DNA of 6,992 nucleotides from Candidatus Eiseniibacteriota bacterium (GTDB lineage Bacteria; Eisenbacteria; RBG-16-71-46; CAIMUX01; VGJL01), in NCBI GenBank assembly GCA_014729455.1, contig WJJW01000451.1, positions 1 to 6,992 on the forward strand. The letters run 5' to 3'. Position numbers and translations under genes: made by a program. Below the pieces are notes generated by a model. That model did not search any database and was not told the origin of the DNA. It saw only the letters and a list, made by a program, of their open reading frames with translations. Position 1 is the stretch's first letter. Every line of letters starts with the position of its first letter. Shown here in pieces: positions 1-5,888 of this stretch.

Positions 1-1
1 C

Positions 2-808
2 CTGGAGGCGCTGCGCGTCGCCGCGGAGGGGAAGCTCGACGACCGGATCCAGGATCTCGTCGAGGCCGCGGGCGGGCGGGGGCTCGCCGAGGCCGATCTG
101 CGCGCGAAGGTGGGGCACCCGCCGGCCGAGGTCGCCGCGGCGGTCGAGCAGCTCGCCGGCGACGGCCGGATCCGTCGGATCGGGCGGAAGGTCCTCGTCG
201 GCGCCGACGCGATCGAGCGGACCGGCGGGGCGATCGTCGCGATCCTCGATGAGCATGCGAAGAACAACCCGTTGAGCTGGGGGCCGACGAAGAGCGAGCT
301 GAAGAGCCGGCTGGAGAAGAAGGTCCACCCCGAGATCGTCGAGGCGTGGCTGCGCGAGAAGGGGGAGGCGGGCGAGGTGCACGTCCGGGAGGACCGGGCC
401 CGCTTCGGGGAAGCGGACGTCAAGCTCTCGCCCCGGCACGAGGATCTGCGCAAGAGGATCCTCGCGGATCTGGGGGAACGCGGCTTCACCGCGCCGACGA
501 CGCGGGAGCTGCTCGAGGCGCACCGTTCCGACAAGGACGTCGAGGAGCTGCTGGGGCACCTCGTCCGGAGCGGCGAGGTGGTCCGGATCCCGCCGGATCT
601 CCACCTGCCGGCGGCGGCGATCGAGAAGATGCGGGCGTTGCTCGGCGCCCACTTCGAGACGCAGCGCGAGATGAACGTCGCCGCGTTCAAGGAGATCCTG
701 GGGGTCAGCCGCAAGCAGGCGGTGCCGCTGCTGGAGTGGATCGATCGCGAGCGGTGGACCGAACGGGTCGGCGACGTGCGGGTCGAAGGGCCGCGGTTGC
801 GCGAGTAG
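2..808 (+). CDS. selB: Selenocysteine-specific translation elongation factor SelB, C-terminal part (5' end outside window)
   Basis: SelB is an EF-Tu-like GTPase that carries Sec-tRNA to the ribosome. Its C-terminal winged-helix domains bind the SECIS hairpin of selenoprotein mRNAs so that a UGA is read as selenocysteine. The frame is open from base 2 to a TAG at 806-808 (268 codons), so the GTPase domains lie upstream of the window. What is visible fits the tandem winged-helix region: repeated helix-turn-helix units ending in hydrophobic strands (for example DGRIRRIGRKVLV near fragment residues 55-67). The most diagnostic part is the last winged helix, with FKEILGVSRKQAVPLLEWID followed by a T-x-R-VGD-x-R-V pattern, which matches the family's closing 'SRK-x-(A)-(I/V)-PLLE-x-D...T-x-R-x-G-x-x-R' signature. 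The length is close to the usual four winged-helix C-terminus. The GTG at 110-112 is an internal valine codon, not a start. The next gene follows after 31 bases on the same strand. Identification is by recall of the family pattern, not by a search. Confidence 0.9.
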   Translation: MEALRVAAEGKLDDRIQDLVEAAGGRGLAEADLRAKVGHPPAEVAAAVEQLAGDGRIRRIGRKVLVGADAIERTGGAIVAILDEHAKNNPLSWGPTKSELKSRLEKKVHPEIVEAWLREKGEAGEVHVREDRARFGEADVKLSPRHEDLRKRILADLGERGFTAPTTRELLEAHRSDKDVEELLGHLVRSGEVVRIPPDLHLPAAAIEKMRALLGAHFETQREMNVAAFKEILGVSRKQAVPLLEWIDRERWTERVGDVRVEGPRLRE

Positions 809-839
809 GCGCCGCGCGGCGAGGCGGAAGCCCGATCCG

Positions 840-3800
840 ATGCGAACGAAGCACTGTTCGAACTGCGGCACGGAGGTCCCGGCCGATTTCAGGTTCTGCG
901 GGACCTGTGGCGCCAAGCTGGGGGATGCCGGATCCTCGGGTCCGGCCGCTCCCCCACCCCCACCCCCACGACCGACGGCCGAGCCCCTCCCCGCGGAGGG
1001 TGCGCCCCGCGACGAGCGGCGCGACGTGACCGTTCTCTTCGCCGACGTCAGCGGCTTCACCGCGATGTCGGAGTCGCTCGACCCGGAAGACGTCCACACG
1101 CTCATGAACGAGTGCTTCGCGGGTCTCGGGGACGTGATCGTCACCGAGGGCGGCCACATCGACAAGTACATCGGCGACTCCATCATGGCTCTCTTCGGCG
1201 CCCCGATCGCGCACGAGGACGATCCCGCGCGCGCCTGCCGCGCGGCGCTCGCCATGCAACGGTTCCTCGCGCGATTCGCCGAAGAACACCGGGAACGGGC
1301 GGGGATCTCCCTGCGCATGCGGATCGGAATCGGCTCCGGGGTCGTGCTCGCGGGCGGGGTCGGGTCGCGGGGGCGCAGGGACTACACGGTCATGGGGGAT
1401 GCCGTGAACCTCGCCTCTCGACTGGAGAGCGCGGCCGAGCCGGGCGGAATCCTCGTCTCACGGGAAGCGGCTCGCCGCACGCGCGGGACCTTCGAGTTCG
1501 GCCCTCCTCGGTCCCTCCAGCTGAAGGGGAAGAAGCGAGCCGTGGAGGCGATGGAGCTCCTGCGGGAGATCTCCCCCGCGCATCCGCGGGAACGCGACGA
1601 CCTCTCCGTCGCGCTCATCGGCCGCACGGTCGAACGGGACCAGCTTTCCGCGCTGCTCGAGCGCGGCGACCGGTGGATCGAGGTCCGTGGCGAGGCGGGA
1701 ATCGGCAAGTCGAGACTGGTGGAGGAGGCGGCTCGGAACGCAGGACTCCGGCTGCTGCCGGTCGTCGCGACGAGCGCGCTGGCGCTTCGTCCGTTCGGCC
1801 TCATCGAGCGGCTGATCCGGGTCGTCATGCTCGAGATCTCCGGAGCCGAGGAGTACCCCCGCACTCGGGAGGCGTTCTCGACCGCAGTGTCGTCTCTCGG
1901 CGAAGCGCTCGCACCCTACCTCGACGTGCTGTGGTGGATGGGCGCCCCCCATCGGGCGGCGGCGCGTCCTCCCGAAGCCGATCCGCAAGCGCTGAGGGGC
2001 CTGCTCAAGCAGGGGATCGTCCGACTCCTCGAGGCCGTCGGCCGGCAGGCGCCCGACCTCGTGATCCTCCTCGATTCATACGAGCTGTCGGACGACGACT
2101 CGGCCGATCTGCTGGAGTCGCTGGGCGCGCGACCGGACGGATGGGACAACCGATTCGTGGTGACCTCCCGCGACGAGCGACGTCCTCCCGTTCCGGGACA
2201 GGCCGTCCTGCACCTCTCCCCCCTGTCGAATGCGGGAGCGCAGATGCTTCTCGACCGTCTCGTGCGGGGAGCCGATCTGCCCGAGGACCTGAGGGCGGAT
2301 CTCGTTCGGCGTTCCGCCGGGATCCCTCTGCATCTCGAGGAGCTCGTGCGAGAGCTCGTGGACGAGGGGATCCTGGAGGTCGTGCCGGAAGTTCCGACCT
2401 GGTCGTACCGCCCCGGCGCACGCTCCATCGCCCTGCCTGCATCGATCCGGGCCGCGATGGTCTCCCGTCTGGATCGCCTGGAGAGCTCCCCCCGGGAGCT
2501 TCTCTGCCAATGCGCCGTGCAAGGGGTCGAGTTCGACTCGACCGTCGCCCATGCGCTTCGCGCGCCGGAATCCCTGGAATCGGTCCGGGAGCAGCTCGCC
2601 GGTCTCGGACTGCGAGGCTTCGTCGAGCGGCTGGACGCCCTCGCGAACGCGGACTGGACGTTCCGGCGGCCCCTGATGCAGGAGGCCTGCTACGAGACTC
2701 TCCTGAAGCGACAGCGACGGATCCTGCACGGGGCGATCGGCGACGCCTTGATCGCTTCCGATCGCGGCGGTCGCGCCCCGGCGCCGGTTCTGGCTCGTCA
2801 CTTCGAGCATGCGGAACGGTGGAACGAGGCCGGACGCCACTACCACCGCGCCGGCGTCGACGCGGAACGGCTCTTCGCGAATCGCGGGGCGCTCGAGATG
2901 TTCGGACGCGCCAGAGAGATGCGGAAACGCGTGGGCCGGCGATCGGCGGACGATTCCCGACTCGACGTGCTCATCGAGGCGTCGGCCGCACGGGTGCACT
3001 TGAGAATCGGCGGATACGCCGACGCTCTCGCCTGTGCCGAGCGCATGGAGAAGGCGGCCACGCTGCCCGGTGACGTGGCGGAGATGCACCGCCTGCGCGC
3101 GTTGGCGCTCGCGCGGACCGGACGCACCGGGCTCGCCGAGGCGGGATTGCGGAAGGCGGTCGAGCTGGCGCCGCGCGGGGGTGGCGATGCCGGCACCTTG
3201 CTGGACGCATTGTGCGATCTTTCCGAGCTCTTGCACCAGGCGGGCCGGCTGGACGAGGCGTCGGAGCTCGTCCGGATCTGCCGGGATCAGCTCGGCTCCG
3301 GGGAATCGGCGATCTCGATCCGCGTCGACATGCTGGAGGGGAAGATCGAGCACACGCGGGGTCGCTTCGAAGCCGCGCTCGAGCACTACCGTCGCGCCTA
3401 CCGGACCGCGGAGAGCCTGAACAGCCTCGCGGAGCTCGCCGGCGCCGCGAACAGCATGGGGACCGCGGAGCGCGACCGCGGCGATTACACCGCGGCCGAG
3501 GGCCACCACGGCAGGGCGCTCGAGCTGTACAAACGGATCGGCGACCGCGCGGGGATCGAGTTCGCGCGCAACAATTTGGGAAACCTCGCGATGAGCCGGG
3601 GCGACCTGGAGACCGCTCGGGTCCATCTGGAAGCGGCCCGCTCGGCCGCTCGGGAGCTCGGCCATGTCCGGGGCGAAGCGGGAGCCGAGGCGAACCTCGC
3701 GATCCTCGCGATCGAAGGCGAGGACGGGGAGGCGGCGGTGGCATCGGCGGAGGCGGCCATCGCGCTGCTCGGAGGAAGCCGGCACGAGGTGCTGCGCCAG

Positions 3801-4208
3801 CAGATCGCCGTCGTGCTCGCCGAAGGCCATCTGGCCCGCCGGAACGCGGAGGCGGCCCGCGCGGTGCTCGAGCGGTTGCTTGCCGAGGAGCCGGGGAATC
3901 ATCCGCCTCTGGTCCGGGCGGGCGCGCTTCGCGGTCTGGGCCGGGCGGCCCTGCTCGAGGGCGATCCCGATCAGGCGCTCCAGGATCTGAAGGATGCTCT
4001 CAGGCTGTACGAGTCGCTCAGCCGAGAGCAGGAAGCGGCCAGGACCCGCCTCCACCTGGCCGAGGCGCTGGACCTCTCGGGGGATCCCGCGCGGGCACGC
4101 GCCGAGCTGGAGCGCGCGCGGGCGAGCTTCGTCCGGATGAACGCCGCACGCGACGTCACGCGCGCCGACGCGCTGCTGGGCGGGTTGCCTTCCCCTCCCG
4201 GGGACTGA
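840..4208 (+). CDS. Class III adenylate cyclase with N-terminal zinc ribbon, STAND-like ATPase and TPR array
   Basis: Predicted cytoplasmic signalling enzyme of 1122 residues with no signal peptide or membrane segment. Residues 6-23 form a zinc ribbon (C6-x2-C9, C20-x2-C23). A Pro/Ala linker covers about 35-60. The class III cyclase domain is about 61-240: metal-binding D69 (FADVSGFT) and D113 (IGDSIMALFG), substrate-selecting K109 (IDKYIGD) and T183 (RDYTVMGD), and transition-state N190 and R194 (VNLASRLE). The K/T pair favours ATP, so cAMP is the likely product. A P-loop NTPase follows (about 258-640), with Walker A at 284-291 (GEAGIGKS). Its Walker B-like stretch at 407-418 reads LVILLDSYELSD, where relatives usually have an acidic pair and HWAD. 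Residues about 665-1105 hold roughly ten or eleven TPR-like helical pairs, clearest at 871-941. Such fusions usually sense a ligand or partner through the NTPase/TPR part; the input here is unknown. I chose the ATG at 840 because the zinc ribbon begins immediately after it. The upstream purines (gaggcggaag, 821-830) are only a weak ribosome binding site. The stop is TGA. Confidence 0.93.
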   Translation: MRTKHCSNCGTEVPADFRFCGTCGAKLGDAGSSGPAAPPPPPPRPTAEPLPAEGAPRDERRDVTVLFADVSGFTAMSESLDPEDVHTLMNECFAGLGDVIVTEGGHIDKYIGDSIMALFGAPIAHEDDPARACRAALAMQRFLARFAEEHRERAGISLRMRIGIGSGVVLAGGVGSRGRRDYTVMGDAVNLASRLESAAEPGGILVSREAARRTRGTFEFGPPRSLQLKGKKRAVEAMELLREISPAHPRERDDLSVALIGRTVERDQLSALLERGDRWIEVRGEAGIGKSRLVEEAARNAGLRLLPVVATSALALRPFGLIERLIRVVMLEISGAEEYPRTREAFSTAVSSLGEALAPYLDVLWWMGAPHRAAARPPEADPQALRGLLKQGIVRLLEAVGRQAPDLVILLDSYELSDDDSADLLESLGARPDGWDNRFVVTSRDERRPPVPGQAVLHLSPLSNAGAQMLLDRLVRGADLPEDLRADLVRRSAGIPLHLEELVRELVDEGILEVVPEVPTWSYRPGARSIALPASIRAAMVSRLDRLESSPRELLCQCAVQGVEFDSTVAHALRAPESLESVREQLAGLGLRGFVERLDALANADWTFRRPLMQEACYETLLKRQRRILHGAIGDALIASDRGGRAPAPVLARHFEHAERWNEAGRHYHRAGVDAERLFANRGALEMFGRAREMRKRVGRRSADDSRLDVLIEASAARVHLRIGGYADALACAERMEKAATLPGDVAEMHRLRALALARTGRTGLAEAGLRKAVELAPRGGGDAGTLLDALCDLSELLHQAGRLDEASELVRICRDQLGSGESAISIRVDMLEGKIEHTRGRFEAALEHYRRAYRTAESLNSLAELAGAANSMGTAERDRGDYTAAEGHHGRALELYKRIGDRAGIEFARNNLGNLAMSRGDLETARVHLEAARSAARELGHVRGEAGAEANLAILAIEGEDGEAAVASAEAAIALLGGSRHEVLRQQIAVVLAEGHLARRNAEAARAVLERLLAEEPGNHPPLVRAGALRGLGRAALLEGDPDQALQDLKDALRLYESLSREQEAARTRLHLAEALDLSGDPARARAELERARASFVRMNAARDVTRADALLGGLPSPPGD
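951..968 (+). repeat. Three tandem CCCCCA hexamers encoding a polyproline linker
   Basis: Three perfect consecutive copies of CCCCCA lie inside the cyclase gene and encode six prolines (residues 38-43) between the zinc ribbon and the cyclase domain. The unit is six bases, so gain or loss of a copy by replication slippage would keep the reading frame and change the linker by two prolines. The repeat is directly visible; length variation between strains is inference. Confidence 0.8.
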
Positions 4209-4215
4209 ACCCGCC
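4179..4215. terminator. Nested inverted repeat at convergent gene ends, candidate bidirectional terminator
   Basis: GGCGGGTT at 4179-4186 pairs perfectly with AACCCGCC at 4208-4215. Inside the loop, TCCCC at 4191-4195 pairs with GGGGA at 4200-4204 around a four-base loop. The structure spans the stop codon of the cyclase gene and ends 10 bases before the stop codon of the opposing gene, which is where a shared terminator would sit. No T-run follows on either strand, so it is not a classical intrinsic terminator. It could instead act as a 3' end-stabilising hairpin or be chance in GC-rich sequence. Confidence 0.4.
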
Positions 4216-4225
4216 ACGCCGCGGC

Positions 4226-4951
4226 TCAGTCGAGGTTGATGCCGATCCCCACGTAGACCGCCGGATCCTCCAGCGATCCATTGAACTGCGTGTAGCCGAG
4301 ACTGAACGCGTTCCCGTTCGGATGGCGGAGCTGCAGCCCGGCCGACCAGGGTGGCTCGTCGGAGGCCTCGTACTTCGACTGGATCTCCCCCACCAGATAG
4401 AGATGGCGCGGCAGCGCGATCTCGGTGCCGAGGTAGAAGACGGAGTCCTCCTCGTCGTCGGGGCGGCGCACGTGGCGCAAGCCGACCACCGGCCGGAAGA
4501 CTTCGTCGAGGAGCTTGGACGCCGCGATGAAGAAGCTCCGTTGCTGCATGGCGTCGGCCCCTTCGCGGAAGTAAGCGCCGATGCTGACGTTCGGTCGAGC
4601 CGCGCCACCCTCCTCGATCAGACGGCCGACCGCGAACGGTCCGCCGACCACATCCTCCCGGTCGTGCACGACGTCCCGCACGATGCCGCCGATCTCGAGC
4701 CAGTCCTGCACGCCGTAGGCGGCGAGCGCTTGCCACCAGGAGGAGGTCCCGCCCCCCGGATCGAAGGAGGCGAGGCAGAGCTGGGACGTGAACGTCCCTT
4801 CCGGAAGCGTGCCGGGGGTCGGATTGATGAAGAGACCCGGCGGCCCCTCCGCGGTGATGATGCCGACACCGGTTCCCTCTCCGGCGACCGGGCTCGGGAG
4901 AAGCCCGGAGCCGAACCCGAGGATCAGAAGCGTCAGGCTAACGCGTGACAT
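4226..4951 (-). CDS. Predicted exported protein, possible outer-membrane beta-barrel, function unknown
   Basis: I do not recognise a named family for this 241-residue protein. Residues 1-23 look like a signal peptide: an Arg near the start, a hydrophobic core (VSLTLLILGFGSGLL) and a likely cleavage site after PSPVA. The mature part is rich in Gly and aromatic residues. It contains alternating hydrophobic/polar stretches that could be amphipathic strands, for example about 82-92, 121-130, 171-178, 184-193, 203-209, 215-221 and 232-239. The segment TPGTLPEGTF (45-54) resembles the first strand of several small barrel families. The C-terminus is YVGIGINLD, without the terminal aromatic residue typical of BAM-assembled barrels, which leaves the barrel assignment open. 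A periplasmic or surface lipid-associated protein is the alternative, though there is no lipobox cysteine. The ATG at 4949-4951 has a purine-rich ribosome binding site. The gene lies 46 bases past prmC on the same strand and is probably co-transcribed with it. The stop is TGA. Confidence 0.8.
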   Translation of the reverse strand: MSRVSLTLLILGFGSGLLPSPVAGEGTGVGIITAEGPPGLFINPTPGTLPEGTFTSQLCLASFDPGGGTSSWWQALAAYGVQDWLEIGGIVRDVVHDREDVVGGPFAVGRLIEEGGAARPNVSIGAYFREGADAMQQRSFFIAASKLLDEVFRPVVGLRHVRRPDDEEDSVFYLGTEIALPRHLYLVGEIQSKYEASDEPPWSAGLQLRHPNGNAFSLGYTQFNGSLEDPAVYVGIGINLD

Positions 4952-4955
4952 CGCT

Positions 4956-4965
4956 CTCCTTCCTT
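4956..4965 (-). promoter_or_regulatory. Ribosome binding site of the exported-protein gene
   Basis: On the minus strand the sequence AAGGAAGGAG lies just before the ATG at 4951, with the last GGAG four bases from the start codon and the first AAGG ten bases away. It is the clearest Shine-Dalgarno stretch in the window and supports this start. It borders the hairpin-forming spacer described separately. Confidence 0.65.
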
Positions 4966-4996
4966 TCCCCTCCCCGGATCTCGATCCCGGGGAAAG
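4963..4996 (-). promoter_or_regulatory. Overlapping inverted repeats between prmC and the exported-protein gene
   Basis: Two inverted repeats share this short spacer. The inner one, in plus-strand terms, pairs TCCCCGGAT (4971-4979) with ATCCCGGGGA (4984-4993) around the loop CTCG, with one bulged C. The outer one is a perfect 8-base pair of arms, CTTTCCCC (4963-4970) and GGGGAAAG (4989-4996). The arm at 4989-4993 is shared, so the two folds compete in the minus-strand transcript. The outer fold would take up bases 4963-4965 at the 5' edge of the ribosome binding site. There is no T-run, so this looks more like an mRNA-processing, attenuating or translation-control element than a terminator. 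The pairings are visible; the function is inference. Confidence 0.4.
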
Positions 4997-4997
4997 A

Positions 4998-5888
4998 TCA
5001 CGAGCGGCTCCGGACGGCCGTCACGATCCGCGGCCGGCGGGTGAGATCGTCGACGACCTCGACGCCATCCCACACGCTCCCGTCGAGAAGCCCGACCACC
5101 GCCTCGGACTGTTCGATCCCGATCTCCAGGGCGAGAAGGCCGCCCTCCGGCAGCACGCGCGCCGCCTGCGGGATCAGCCGCCGGATCGCGTCGAGCCCGC
5201 CGGCACCCGAGAACAGCGCCTCCTCCGGCTCGTGATCCCGGATCTCCGGGGCCAGCGCCGCCCGCTCGGGCTCGGCGATGTACGGCGGGTTCGAGACGAC
5301 CGCGTCGAACGCGTCCGGTTCCACGCCGGCGAGCAGATCCCCTCTCGTGAACCGGCAGCGATCCTCCAGCCCGAGACGCTCCGCATTGTGTCGCGCCGTT
5401 TCGACGGCCGCCGCGGATCGATCGATCCCCACGCCGGTGGCCCCGGGAAGCCGGCGCAGCAGCGCGAGCAGGATCGCTCCGGTTCCGGTGCCGACGTCGG
5501 CGATCCGGGGACCGGTCCGCCCGTCGGCGAACATCCTTTCGAGCCGGACCGCCGCCGTCTCGACGAGCTGTTCGGTCTCGCTGCGCGGGATGAAGAGCCC
5601 CGGTCCGACGCGCAGCTCCGTCCCGCAGAACTCCGCGGTGCCGAGCACGTACTGCAGCGGCTCGCGGGCAAGACGGCGGGCGAGCAGCGCCTCGAAGCGG
5701 GCGATCTCCTCCTCCGCCGGCGGCTCGTCGCGGAGCCAGAGCCGGATCCGCGGGATCCCGATCGCCGCGGCCATCAGATGCTCCGCCTCGAGCCGCGGAT
5801 TGCCGGCGCCGATCGCGCGCAGCCGCTCTGCCGCGTCGCGGATCCAGATGAAGAGGGGATTCGGGACGATCCGCGGCTCGGCGGTCAC
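4998..5888 (-). CDS. prmC: Release factor glutamine methyltransferase PrmC (HemK)
   Basis: PrmC uses S-adenosylmethionine to methylate the glutamine of the GGQ motif in peptide release factors RF1 and RF2, which speeds termination. The 296-residue product has the expected layout. A helical substrate-binding N-domain covers about 12-75. It is followed by PLQYVLGTAEFCG (78-89) and the conserved FIPRSETEQLVE (99-110; most relatives have Pro where S103 stands). The SAM-binding motif I is DVGTGTGAI (131-139), and the catalytic NPPY tetrapeptide is at 200-203 (VVSNPPYI), which binds the substrate glutamine. The start is GTG at 5886-5888, overlapping the prfA TGA as GTGA. The open frame continues further upstream, but there it only shadows prfA, and the PrmC-like sequence begins after this GTG. 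No Shine-Dalgarno sequence precedes it (the bases there read ACCTCCCC), which fits translational coupling to prfA. The length is slightly above the E. coli enzyme's. Confidence 0.95.
   Translation of the reverse strand: MTAEPRIVPNPLFIWIRDAAERLRAIGAGNPRLEAEHLMAAAIGIPRIRLWLRDEPPAEEEIARFEALLARRLAREPLQYVLGTAEFCGTELRVGPGLFIPRSETEQLVETAAVRLERMFADGRTGPRIADVGTGTGAILLALLRRLPGATGVGIDRSAAAVETARHNAERLGLEDRCRFTRGDLLAGVEPDAFDAVVSNPPYIAEPERAALAPEIRDHEPEEALFSGAGGLDAIRRLIPQAARVLPEGGLLALEIGIEQSEAVVGLLDGSVWDGVEVVDDLTRRPRIVTAVRSRS

Noticed and set aside
110..808. A separate 232-residue gene starting at the GTG at 110
   Set aside because: The same frame is open to the window edge, and the upstream residues continue the SelB winged-helix pattern, so this is the end of a longer gene.
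809..839. A promoter or small RNA between selB and the cyclase gene
   Set aside because: Only 31 bases are available, with no recognisable -35/-10 pair or hairpin; they hold at most a weak ribosome binding site.
1112..3073. A 653-codon alternative plus-strand frame inside the cyclase gene
   Set aside because: It is a frame-shifted shadow, rich in Arg/Gly/Ala and without motifs. The overlapping frame carries cyclase and Walker A motifs continuously.
2076..4736. An 886-codon open frame on the minus strand, opposite the cyclase gene and crossing the convergent junction
   Set aside because: Long antisense open frames are expected in very GC-rich genes. The translation is Arg/Gly/Pro-rich without recognisable domains, and it runs over two better-supported genes.
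3212..4948. A 578-codon plus-strand open frame overlapping the TPR region and lying antisense to the exported-protein gene
   Set aside because: It is out of frame with the TPR protein, has a low-complexity Gly/Arg/Pro composition, and conflicts with a gene that has a signal peptide and ribosome binding site.
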